This document shows, in pieces, positions 1 to 10,460 of a stretch of DNA of 64,000 nt. Both the position numbers and the translations under genes were made by a program. This DNA is from Gnetum montanum. Lineage: Eukaryota; Streptophyta; Gnetopsida; Gnetales; Gnetaceae. Numbering within the stretch: position 1 is the stretch's first letter; each line of letters opens with the position of its first letter. Under the pieces are notes generated by a model that saw nothing but the letters and a program-made list of their open reading frames with translations, had not been told where the DNA came from and did not search any database. The DNA lies in the NCBI GenBank assembly GCA_015680685.1, contig MNCI01038314.1, forward strand, positions 26,955 through 90,954. The letters are read 5' to 3'.

Positions 1-310
1 TGTCCGGTAAGTGGGAACGGATGCTGACGCTAGTTAATTTAGACTTAGGACATTAGTTAGAGTTAGTTAGTTTCTCAACCCTTTCCCTCATAGCTTAGGA
101 GATAAACTGAAAAATACCAAAAAAATCATATACCTCAGACTTGCTTAACCATACACCGTGACACATACAAGCAAGCCTGGGAAGACAACAAACGATTAAC
201 CCTAAGTGTTTCTTGTGGCATTAAGGCATTTAGTCTACAGAGTTCGACCGGATCGCGCGTACACGCTCGTATTCATATGGTTGAGTGTAGGGGTACCTCG
301 CCACTCATCA
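1..310 (+). mobile_element. LTR 3' part, truncated by window edge
   Basis: The stretch ends with the family's LTR terminus (GTTGAGTGTAGGGG, then ACCTCGCCACTCATCA), which also closes the LTRs at 2803, 8017, 54949 and 60800. The rest aligns loosely with 2494-2803. No tRNA-Asp primer site follows at 311, unlike at 54950 and 8018. It is therefore either a 5' LTR whose neighbouring internal region was deleted, or the end of another copy. Its clear divergence from the LTR at 2029-2803 argues against a young pair. Confidence 0.7.
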
Positions 311-2028
311 CTAATGATGGTGGATTGTACTATAATGGTGTTGATTGTTAATGTTGGGTTTTTACCTTTTATTTTCAATGTTGATACTATGACATAGTTC
401 TTTTGATAAAACAAGCAATGAGTCCACACTGTCCATTCCTTCTTTCAACTCTATGGTCTCCCTTGGTTTTGGAATTGTACTATCCCTTTTTCTAAATAAA
501 CTTATTAACGAATTGGTGGCTTCGTATTCTTCAACCCGAGGAAGGATTCAATGGTTGAAAAGGGTATGACTTCAAGGCAATTTGATGCACGTGTGCTAGC
601 TATTCTCTGGGGTGCTTAGATGCTTTTCAAGGGTTCTCCGCCATTCCACCGATGACCAAACATCAAGAAGTCGAATAAATCAAATAAGTCTTTACATGGT
701 GTGGTTCTCACACAAGAAAAAAAGAAAAAAAACTAGTGAGAATTCAAAGCATACCCCTTAGACATAATAAAGAAATTTGGGTTGCAAGCACTAGTTATGG
801 CACTAGAAAGACATGTTACCCATGCCTGACAGTTCCCTCTAACTAAGGCCCTTTCTCACTTCCTGCTTCTCCATCTTGCTCTCCTTGGAATGGTGGTGAC
901 TCGTTGGGGAAGCATTCTTGTTGCTTCAAGGGGATGGATTGGCCAAGTGTATTGATGCGAGGTCACTAAATGTGGTTGGTTTGAGTCCAGATTTGGAATG
1001 AGTTCTACTTAGTCACCTTAACCATAAAATACATAAGGGACTTTACACAACCTTGCTCTTGGGATTTCATTCCAGTTTCTACTCTCCATCTTTCTTCCCA
1101 TTTTCCACCTTAGTGCTGATTTTATGATTAGTCTATCTCCTAGTTGATGCATTTTTATTCTTTGGTAAATTCTTGTGGGTCAGTCTTTAACCATTATTTC
1201 CATATGTCATTCCTAGATCCTACGGACTCTTTGGTTTGTGGGTTTGTTAGGGCATAAAGGGCATGAGCCTGCTTTGGGGAGGACCCACTGACATTCCTTT
1301 ATGGTGCAATTGTTAAATTCTTCTCCTTAAAATTTTTTTGCAATCAGTAATTTCTCCTTTCATCCCCATCCATGGCATCCATTTTATTGGCATTGTCGTT
1401 GTTATTTTTCCCATTTTTCTTGTTCCCTATACTTTTCAGCCCTATTGCTACCAAAGGTTCGCTCTTAGTCATGGGGGCCCTGTCACAAATTTTTCCATTC
1501 TACTACTTGTATCCCCCCTACACCTTGGGTAGTTATTTGTGATAAACCTCTAACCCAGTTTCTACCATAACCACAACCCAGCCAATGCACTTTATATCGA
1601 GGCAAGGTATCAACTGCATTATGGTTTACTTATCCTTGCTCATTCGTGACTGTGTTGTGGGTGTAGATGGTGATTACACGAATTATGGATTGGGATAGGA
1701 GGAAGCACTCGAGATGGATTAGAGTTGGAGCATTTACGTTGGGAACAAGTTTGGTCGCGTGGCTATGGATAAACAATGAAAGGTGCAATCGCGACATTGG
1801 CAGCAATGCGCCTCATTTTCTTTACTCTCTCTTCAAGTTGTCGAATGAGGGTCTAGATGTCATCTATGTACAGTGTTCACCACAAAGGGTGTGAACACCA
1901 ATGTTATAATATGTTTGTCGATCCGTTCACCGAGCACTTTGAGTCTGTTATTCCTTGTTAATAATCCCATACCTTCCCAATATTTTGTAAGGAACTCAAG
2001 GACGAGTTTTCATTCAGTCATGGGGGTA
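311..2028 (+). mobile_element. Residual internal region of LTR element
   Basis: No convincing reading frame is present. The stretch CTGCTTTGGGGAGGACCCAC near 1270 matches the same motif near 58137 inside the complete element. The last bases before the LTR (TCAGTCATGGGGGTA, 2014-2028) match the polypurine-like end of the other copies at 7130-7145 and 59950-59962. This is the 3' noncoding part of an internal region; gag and the primer site are missing. Confidence 0.6.
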
Positions 2029-2803
2029 TGATGAGCAGCGATATCGTGTACCCGATATCAAGGCCTATCTCGATGCCTATAAATAAGAGGCAGGCGCACT
2101 TGGTTTGCATAGTTAGTCTTAGTCCCTTACCCAAACTCTTGCCTTTTTCCCTTTCTAGAGATAGAATTATTTTTGAGCACCCGTAGTAGGAGTCTTAAAG
2201 TGAACGGATCTTTCTTTGAGCATTGTGTACATGAGCACACCTTGTGCACGGCAATAAAGACGAACTTTGTGATAAACCTTGTAGCATTCAGAATAGATTA
2301 ATTAATGTTAATTCTTGTTACTTAATGCTTTCCTTAGTTAATTAATGTTCTCTCTCTCACCCTACAACTCTGCTAAGTAAGCACACTTAGTATGATCACT
2401 TCAAGCATGTGTGTAAAGCTTGGTAACCTAGTAACGATTAGTGTTTGGTAATCCCAGTAGTGTTGCACTGGTTCAGGATGTGTACGACAAGTGAGAACGA
2501 ATGCTGGTGTTAGGACTAGTTAAAGCATAGTTGAGTAGTTAAATCAAAATTAGTTACTTAGTTATCTCTCTCCTCCCTTTGTAGCACTAGGACATAAAAA
2601 CATAAAAACTATAAAAATCATGTACCTCAAGTTTACTTTACCATACAATCATGCTATACAAGTAAGCTTGGAAAGACAACGATTGATCAACCCATCCTTG
2701 TTCCACAAAGGTGCATAAGCACTTAGTGCTTAGAATTCAACTAGATCGTGCATGAACACTTGTATTCATATGGTTGAGTGTAGGGATACCTCGCCGCTCA
2801 TCA
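2029..2803 (+). mobile_element. LTR (3' LTR of decayed element)
   Basis: It begins TGATGAGC and ends CTCATCA, the TG...CA termini of this family. Near the start are GATATC-type motifs (2040-2060), followed by a TATA box (CCTATAAATAAG, about 2077-2088) and the conserved GTTGAGTGTAGGGATACCTC end. It is preceded by the polypurine-like GTCATGGGGGTA. The bases after it (ATACC) would be the target duplication, but the left end lies outside the window or is lost. Confidence 0.8.
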
Positions 2804-2899
2804 ATACCTTAATATAACATTGCATACTTCTCAATTTACTAAATATATTATGTTAATTCAACTCAAAAAGAGGTTAAGCTTTTGCTCATCTATTGATGA

Positions 2900-4090
2900 G
2901 CATTGATTCTTTTATTATGTCAAATTAACTTATATTGAAAGTGGCACTAAAATGTTTGACTTGCTCAAATTGTTTGGAGCAAAATTGTCAAGGTCATTTG
3001 GTCTTCAAGTGAATATAGATAAAACCAAATTAATGATCTAGGGTATAAAAAATAACTATTACAACTTCCATTTTGGAGGTACCATTGTGCAAATTGTAGA
3101 TTCTTTTAAATATTTGGATCTCATTTATATGAACAATTACATGTAGGGGAAGTACATGAAAGAAAAAATAGTAAGAGGTTTTAAGGCTTTGTATGCTTTC
3201 AAAACAAGTATAAGGATTTAGGCCTCTAGGTTGGAAAGTCAAAAAACAAATTTTTCACACTATCATCTATCTTTCTATATTAGATGGATGTGTTGTTTTT
3301 GGACTTGGACTCAATGCTAAACTTTGCAAAGATATTGAAAGAGTGCAAAAAACTTTTCTTCTTGATGATTTAAAGGTGAAGATGTAAATGCCTTATTCAA
3401 TGTTATTATCTGAATGTGATTTATTACCTTTAAAAGTAAAAGCTTTATGTCAATTCAGTACATACACTCATAGCTTGCATATCTCAATGCAAGACAAATT
3501 CTCTAAAGTAGTTCTTGAGGATTCACGATATCGTGGTTAGTATTTTCAAGGGATGAAATGGTTGAGAAAATGGAATATCTCTTAGAAGGATGTGCAACAA
3601 AATCATAAGCATATTCGCCAACTAGTTAAGTAGAAGGTTTTAACACAAATGTGGAATAATGTGGAAGGCAAAATGCAAATTTATTTACATCACATTAGAT
3701 CTAATAAACTAGATGTAGAAGCTCACTATCTCTTAGCTGTTATTTTTGTCAAGTATCGGAATGCTGTTAGCAAAATTCACTTATGTTATTATCATCTTAG
3801 AATTGAAAGTAGAAGATGGATTCAACTCTCTTGAGAAGAGCACATTTATAAGTTGTGCATATTAAGAGCCCTTAAAGATGAGTTACATGTGTTTCTTTCT
3901 TGTGTTATAACTACTCATTTAAGATAGTGTCATAATGTTACATTAAAGAGATTGTATGATTTATTTTTGATGCCCCCATTGGTGCCTGGTCAATTTGTAG
4001 AGTATATCTTTATTTTTTATGAAAATGCAATATCTGTATAATAGATCCTATGGGTCTTCAGATGTAATAAAGCTTTATTGCATTTAATTT
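2900..4090 (+). mobile_element. LINE 3' fragment, degenerate
   Basis: Translation with stops and frameshifts gives the reverse-transcriptase C-terminal region (a VNIDKTKLMI-like segment near 3010 and an FKYLDL-like segment near 3105), followed by the family's downstream domain. The 3' end (ATAGATCC, GGGTCT, then AATAAAGC near 4040-4075) matches the 3' end of the antisense LINE in VPS39 intron 2. It is 5' truncated, as usual for LINEs, and dead. Confidence 0.75.
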
Positions 4091-4292
4091 CATAACTCAA
4101 TGTTGTCCACTAGAATCAAACATATGGCATGGGGTTATCAAACCAAGACTCTTACAACTAAGCTAACACCTCATAGTTTTAAATTCCTATAACATCAACT
4201 TATATGCCACTTATAAGCTTAGGGACTATGGCATTAGGTAGCCAACCTCCAAATCAAGAGTCTTATCATTATGATAACACCTCATTGTTTTT
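4087..4292 (-). repeat. Two tRNA-like SINE-head fragments
   Basis: On the minus strand each fragment reads as GAGGTG followed by a tRNA A-box-like segment (TTAGCTTAGTTGTAAG in the first) and then a degraded B-box segment. The fragments lie at about 4087-4175 and 4228-4292. Related plus-strand copies lie near 27634 and 29566. They are too decayed to be tRNA genes and lack an acceptor stem. Confidence 0.45.
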
Positions 4293-4299
4293 ATACTTG

Positions 4300-5935
4300 T
4301 ATTTAATTATTTGGTGATAGAAGGAAAATATCAACAAACCCTATTAAAAAAATTTCTTTTTAATCATTCTTAGGTTTGGTCCTTTCACTAGGGGCAATTT
4401 GTGATGGTAAAGAATACTGCAAGTCTCTCTATGCAAGTTCTTGAAACATTAGGTTTATAGGGCCAAGGACACAAGCTATTTCAATGTAGGGTACATTTCA
4501 TAAGTTTTCAATGAGTCATCCCTACATAATTAAGTGAAAATCATGCTTTATTTCTAGCATGCAACATACCTCATTCATGCACAATAAAGTAGAAAGGAAA
4601 ACACCACTAAAAACCTCTCTATTAATGCTTGAAAATCGAAATATATATCAAATACAATATAATTGGGTTTATAAAGCCATAAGCTAAAGGATTTATAGAA
4701 GCATTAAGCTTTCTAAGCACACCAAAACTTCATAACACTTAAAAATGGATGAAAGGCATGAAACCTAGCATTCCTTACAATCATCACCTCACTTAAGGAA
4801 TGATAATCGTAATGTGAAAGAGTTCACACAATGCTTAATGGACTCACAAGAATGCTCTAGGACATTGCTCTTGCTCGACGCAAATGTAAAAATGGCTAAA
4901 ACACTCTTAATTCATCATTACTTTCACTATTTTAACTTTTACTTTGAAACCCTAAAATTCTTGCAATTGAAATTATATTTAAAAATGATCATGCAATATG
5001 CTCTGGGTGACTATGAGTTATAGTCTACTCATAGCCCCAATTGGCTACAACTTCCTATGAGTCATATGCATCCACAATCTATTAGAAATAGAAATTTGAG
5101 AGTAAACTTCATTCTTAGTGGATGGGGCTATAATTTGTATCTTCTTATAACATTTTTGAAAAACTGCAACCTCCTACAAATCACATTACCATCACAATTT
5201 GCTACCTTGTATTTTTTTTTAATTTATAGTTTTGGCACACTACAAGCCTTAACCTAATTTCATGCTATAAATTGTGGCCAACTACGAGCTGCACCTTGTC
5301 ATTATTGTGAGTCCAAGGTAGAAACCATAACATTTCAACCTTTGATTGAAGTTGAATCCAAGAGAAAAATTCCTAAGAGCTCTAGAAAATAGGAATGTAG
5401 GAAAACAGTAGAGAAATAAAAGATGCTCTTACATCACTGTTTGCTCTAACATTCCTTATGTCACACATAGCGACCTCCTAGCTTAGTTAAGCATGCTTAG
5501 GGATTTTCCTCTATAGTTTCAAGGATTTTCCTTGCCCTTTTATGCATGTGGCAATGCCCTAGGGAGAAGTAAATCTCTTGCCTACATCAACACCAATAGC
5601 TCTTCAAAAACCTTGCTACCTAGGCTCTTGAGACTTTAGCTTTTCCATATGTTACTACTATAAGTAACCTGTGACAAATCCTTTGAGGATGAAGTTATCA
5701 TTTTGTTGGCAACTTGCAACTACATATTTAATCTAGGAGATTCAAGAGCCTCACAGGCCTCTCATCTTAGGACTTGGTGCAAAGAACATTGATTGCCATA
5801 CTTAGATCTTTGCATCTGCTCATGTAGTGAAGAGTTCATCCTTTCACAGTTATCATTTTTAATGTTCTTGCAAGGGGAGTTGTTGAAATTTTTCTTCCAC
5901 AAATTTTCTAGCTTGCGCACCTATCATTCAAACAT
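4300..5935. other. AT-rich spacer, no gene seen
   Basis: Short open frames of 60-70 codons occur on both strands, but none shows homology or a splice pattern I recognise. The right end grades into the internal region of the LTR element that follows. Confidence 0.5.
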
Positions 5936-5939
5936 CAAT

Positions 5940-7145
5940 AACTTGCTCATTAACACTCCGATTCTTATTCTAATTAAACTTGCTTAAACCTGGAGTGTTC
6001 AGCTTAGTCATGGGGGAAGGGTACACTTCAAGTCGCACATAGTTTTTTCGAAATTCATCGTTGCCCGAAGGATATTATCAAGGGTAAATGACCTTAAAAA
6101 TACTAAAAACGTTTGCCAAATTAATTTTATTTCTTCACCTAGACCATGAAAATTACTTTTTTAAGTTACCTAATCAAAATTAGGCCCAATATCAAACTTT
6201 TAGGGGATTTTTTATGAAAATCTCTAACTCTGAATCACATTGAGCAAGAAATGAATCTATTAAGGGCAAGGAGTAAGGTATTAATATAATTTTGTAAATA
6301 GCCTTACTGATAGTTGGTCTTGTGTGATTGCAGATGGCCCCTAAAAGAGGACAACAAGGAGGACACTCTCAGGGTGCATCCAAACAACCAAGGAGAGGTA
6401 GAGGCCAAGTGCCTTTCGAAGAACATTCAAAGTAGGAGGCACAATCATTTAGTATTCATCAGGAACCTCTTGTTACTGCGTAATCAGGGCATGCTGAAGG
6501 TGGAGACGGCAGGGCACCTAAACAGGGACAACATCTCACATTGTCTTTGGAATGTGTTCAGGCAATTCGTGAAAGGTCCATGTTAGCAACTATGATTTTG
6601 GAACTCAATTTTGGACCTTTCATTGAATTTTCCCTTGAGGCAGTTAGAGACCAACTTAAATAGGTATCCACTGTGGCCTATTCTCTCTAAGAGTGGTGAT
6701 TGGTACTTAGCGGAGACATACCAATTTTGGCACAACAAGAAAGAAGGCACCACCATTAATATTAGTGGGATTTCTGTTGATTTCTTTGCCAAGGCCATTT
6801 CGGAAGTGTTGAATCTTCCGAATACAGGGCCCAAGGTTGCTCACCTCTCCACTCGCTTTGATGCGGATGTGCACAAAATATGGTTAAAAAGGACGTACGG
6901 TAAGGAGGATAAAGCCCATGGAGAAGCCACCACCACCAAGAACCACATGAACCACATGAGTTCCAACAAATTTTGCCCTTTGTAATTCTGTGTCTATGTC
7001 CCAATTTTGTTTTGTTCAATCCTACACTGCAATATGAGTAATTCCTAGTTAGTTAATAATCTCATACCTATCCACTGTGTAATCAACTAAACTCATTCTC
7101 ATTTTGTCTAACTCGAGGACGAATTATTATTTAGTTGTGGGGGTA
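5940..7145 (+). mobile_element. 3' internal region of LTR element (B)
   Basis: The segment at 5955-6015 (CTCCGATT, then GGAGTGTTCAGCTTAGTC and GGGGG) matches 58665-58720 in the complete element and 48135-48200 (minus) in the third copy. It is followed by the decayed extra ORF at 6334 and then the polypurine-like GTGGGGGTA directly before the LTR at 7146. Gag is absent on this side. Confidence 0.7.
6334..6985 (+). pseudogene. Extra ORF (ORFX) of LTR family, decayed copy
   Basis: The copy starts ATGGCCCC directly after GTGTGATTGCAG. The N-terminus (MAPKRGQQGG) parallels the copy at 59014 (MAPKHGQPEG). Several frameshifts and stops break the frame, but the block VLNLPNTGPKVA near 6808-6843 is intact. 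The function is not established. The VDFSxxAIxEVLNLP pattern recalls the plant transposon domain found in Athila-type ORFs; that assignment is inference from memory of the pattern. Confidence 0.55.
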
Positions 7146-8017
7146 TGATGAATCGTGGTTTGCCAAGCCCTGATATTGGATCCTCGACATTGGGTACGCG
7201 ATATCACAACCTAGATAATGATATCGAATACACGATATCGTGATTCCTATGTAGGCTTATAAATACAACATTTGGGCGCATAGGAAAGGAAGTAGTTGGA
7301 AAATCTTAAGGTAGAGTCTTTTTGTCAATTTTCAGTTAGTTTCAATTCTCCCCCTAGTGCATGCCTGTAGTGTGATGATTGTAATTGTACAAAACCTTTG
7401 TTCAAGTGTGACGTACTTGGACATGCACACAATCAACAATAAAGATCGAGATTGCTCCATCATTGCAACATTCACTTAGCTTTTAATTACTTTAATTGTT
7501 AATTGTTAATTATTTATTATTGTCTTTTTAGTTCATATTTCCTTTATTGGCATTTACACTTCCTGTTGATTAATGCAAAATAAGTACGATTTAATCACAA
7601 ACATTTAAGTGTAACTACTTGGTAACTCAGTAGCGTATTTAGGAGTGCTCAAGTAATGTGCGCTTAGTAATCCCATAAGTAGTACACGAGGTCCAAGATG
7701 CATATGGATGATTAAGGACAAATGCTCATCGCCCTTAGGGTTAGCATATATTTCATTTTTCATTGTCCATTAACTTAATTAAGATTATTCCCCATCGTCT
7801 CTATGAGTAGCATTAGTTCAGGATCCCATCATTCACCTCACTCTGGACTAAACCATAAGTGACAAAGCAAATACTAGTCCAGGTGGGAAGACAGCGAACT
7901 ACGATCAACGTGTAACTATCTAGATACCACAACTAGTCCATCTGTGAAGTTCGACCAGATCATGCATACACGCTTATATTCGTATGGTTGAGTGTAGGGA
8001 TACCTAGCCACTCATCA
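7146..8017 (+). mobile_element. LTR of element B, flanked by internal sequence on both sides
   Basis: It begins TGATGAATCG and ends CCACTCATCA. Several GATATC-related motifs lie at 7170-7243, and the TATA box (CTTATAAATAC) at about 7256-7266. On the left is a polypurine-like tract and ORFX, as for a 3' LTR. On the right is a primer site and gag start, as for a 5' LTR. One LTR thus serves two internal regions. Confidence 0.85.
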
Positions 8018-8018
8018 T

Positions 8019-8036
8019 TGGCACCGTTGCTAGGGA
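8019..8036 (+). promoter_or_regulatory. Primer-binding site, tRNA-Asp type, mutated
   Basis: TGGCACCGTTGCTAGGGA follows the LTR end at 8017 by one base. It matches 15 of 18 bases of the site at 54951, which is complementary to the 3' end of plant tRNA-Asp(GTC). Confidence 0.7.
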
Positions 8037-8149
8037 CAGTGCTAGTTATTTAGATTAGTTACATCATCCAAGATTGTTGTAATGAAACCTTGATGATATA
8101 TCTTTTAGAATGAAACTAATTACAAATAAGTCACACACAATTCACAATA

Positions 8150-8318
8150 ATGTCTCTCTCACAAGACTATGATAACACAACAACTAGCGAGGCAATTCAT
8201 TGGAGAACCAAAGCAATTTATGACAACGAAGAAGTTTGGAGTACTCAATATTATGTAGGGGTCTCCTATGTTTATGAACACCTCAACGGTACTCAAGGAC
8301 TCTTGTCATCCAACTCTA
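8150..8318 (+). pseudogene. gag N-terminal fragment
   Basis: The reading frame (MSLSQDYDNTTTSEAIHWRT...) matches the gag start of the complete element at 55094 (MPLLQDYNNSTLSEEVHWRT). Homology breaks near 8318. The open frame then runs through unrelated joined sequence, including an inverted LTR head, so the 132-codon ORF is a chimera and not a gene. Confidence 0.7.
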
Positions 8319-8337
8319 ACACCTCTAGTCATGGGGG

Positions 8338-8396
8338 ATATTGCGTACCTGATATAGAGGATCCGATATCAGGGCTTGGCAAACCACGATTCATCA
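8338..8396 (-). mobile_element. Inverted fragment of an LTR 5' end
   Basis: Read on the minus strand from 8396, the sequence is TGATGAATCGTGGTTTGCCA and continues like the LTR start at 7146 for about 58 bases. It lies between a gag fragment and a LINE fragment, marking a rearrangement junction. Confidence 0.75.
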
Positions 8397-8399
8397 TTA

Positions 8400-9170
8400 G
8401 GTTACCCCATATGTGCAAAGGTAAAATGTTTTCGATACTCTTCCAAAGTTGCTTTATATTACAATGTAGAATCTTCACATCAATGTTCCATTTTTTTCAA
8501 CCAAACCATTCACTCATGAAACCACTCCATTTGTTGTGTAGCAATTAGGACTTCCTTCTAAAATTTAGTTGTTGTGATATAAGAGAGACTATAGACATAT
8601 GCTACGAATCAACAAAGGGCTTTTATCTCTAAGGGCATCATATTTGCTTCAAGAAGCAACAAATCATAATATATCTCCCTTTTAACTAGAAATTTTTTCA
8701 TCAAAAAATGCTTCTGAACTTCTTTTATTTTCTTCTAATATTTGCTAGCAAGTATAGGACCCCATACTACATACCCATACAAAAGTTGGTTGTAGAATAG
8801 AGAAAACCAACTATTTTTTTATTTTCCAAGTTAAGTTAGCTTCCTTTTGACATTTGCTTTTTAAATCAAATAATGTTTTTAATTTGCCTACAATCCTTTA
8901 TAAGTATCACATTTACTTGGTTCTTTCTACTAGTAAAACAGTAATCATTATTCCTAGTGTTGCACACCATGATTTGGTTTTTTGCACATTAACTTTCATT
9001 CTTGAGTGTTTGCAAAAATCATCCAAAACATCAAGCATTTGTTGCAAACCTTTCTTAGAATTGGAGATAAGAGCTACATCATCACCATACAACAAAAGGT
9101 TGATAGAGTGATCGTTAGTTCTAATATGGTATCACCTTGGAATTTTATGCATCCACTCTTCGTGTAGTAC
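8400..9170 (-). mobile_element. LINE fragment, antisense, degenerate
   Basis: It is colinear with the LINE at 11960-13715. The minus-strand translation near 9040-9095 gives YGDDVALIS, the catalytic motif C of LINE reverse transcriptases (family form Y/F-x-DD), followed by a conserved segment with KVNVQKTK. Stops and frameshifts break the frame. Both ends are lost. Confidence 0.75.
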
Positions 9171-10460
9171 TATGACATAAATGTAAAATTATTCAGTATG
9201 CATTACAAAATCAATGTTTGAATTCCAAAACAAAAATTCTAGGGACAATGAAGTGTTGAAGTTTGTGAAGCTATATACTCATTTACCACTTTTATGTACT
9301 ATGAAGAGGTTCAATTAAATTGGAAACATCCACATTCCCTTTTATCACCCATTACACCAACTTGCATTGAAAATCTTAAAACAACTGCTAAGTATTTACA
9401 AATGTATCAAAATTGAAACCCACTTACATTGCCTCCTTAATTCACCATTATTTTATTTAAAGCGACTTCCATTGAAAAGATTTTAAAAAATGAGTTTACT
9501 TCAAAGACGACAGACAAATTTTAAAGTTTTGCTTAACTTGAAAAGCAATTTTTAATTACCTTTCTAATGATAGCTTTAGGCTTCGTAAAAAGCTATTAAG
9601 TTTTTAAAGTTAAAGCCTAATATATTATCATCTTACCAAGGACATCTTTTTTGCATTTTTTTCCAATCTCCCATTGTATATTCTTTGTTAAATTGGTACG
9701 GTAAGATTCGAAGTATTTAAAAATTCATTCAAAGAAGTTGTCGTAATTTGAATTAATTTCAAGCAAGCTTTTTATGATACAAGTGCCATATGAAAAATCT
9801 TAGATCCATAGGATACAACTAAGCACTTCGGCAAATTTCCTTGGCCGTATTCAACAGCGTAAAAGCCGATTTACGGAGAGCAATTCACTGAATCTTCTTT
9901 TTGATTCTGATTTTCTGTGATTTTTCAGCCATCGTGAATAGAGTCATAGTTTCTTGCTTCAGAATTCGAATACCTTTTATTTTATTGCGATATTTTTATG
10001 AATTACGATGTGTTCGCCTTCATAAAACTGAAGTAGCGAGAGAAGGGCTGGCTCATGCGGTTAATGTTCCCCAAGTAATAATTTGCAAATAAAGACTTTG
10101 GATAAAGTATAGAAGAATGCTTGTTCGTCGGCAAATTTGCTTCGATTTCTAATCTGTTTAGCACAGGATTCTGCGGGTTTCATTTTTGCTGTTACACAGT
10201 AATATGGTCTTCAAAGGCACGAAATTTTTTCGCGGACTTAAATTTTCATCCGTAACTTTCAAATTCTACTTACTGTCCGACATATTTGGATTTCGCATAA
10301 AAGACATGCCGCTGACGAAACACAGCTTGTCTGAGATCGTAAATGGCGAATTGTGCTGGATTGTATAGACGGAGGCTCACAGGCAACGGCTTATGCCCGG
10401 TGATCGAAATCTCCTGAAATTGCAGAGGAAACGGAGCAGGATCGTTTGCAGAGATCGAAA
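9171..10460. other. Upstream region and 5' leader of VPS39
   Basis: This stretch is AT-rich up to about 9830 and then of more mixed composition towards the gene. No clear TATA box or repeat is visible. Several upstream ATGs (for example near 10204) open short frames in other registers. The transcription start cannot be placed from sequence alone. Confidence 0.4.

Noticed and set aside
8150-8548. A single 132-codon protein gene
   Set aside because: The open frame fuses a gag start, an inverted LTR head and antisense LINE sequence; only the first 56 or so codons are gag.
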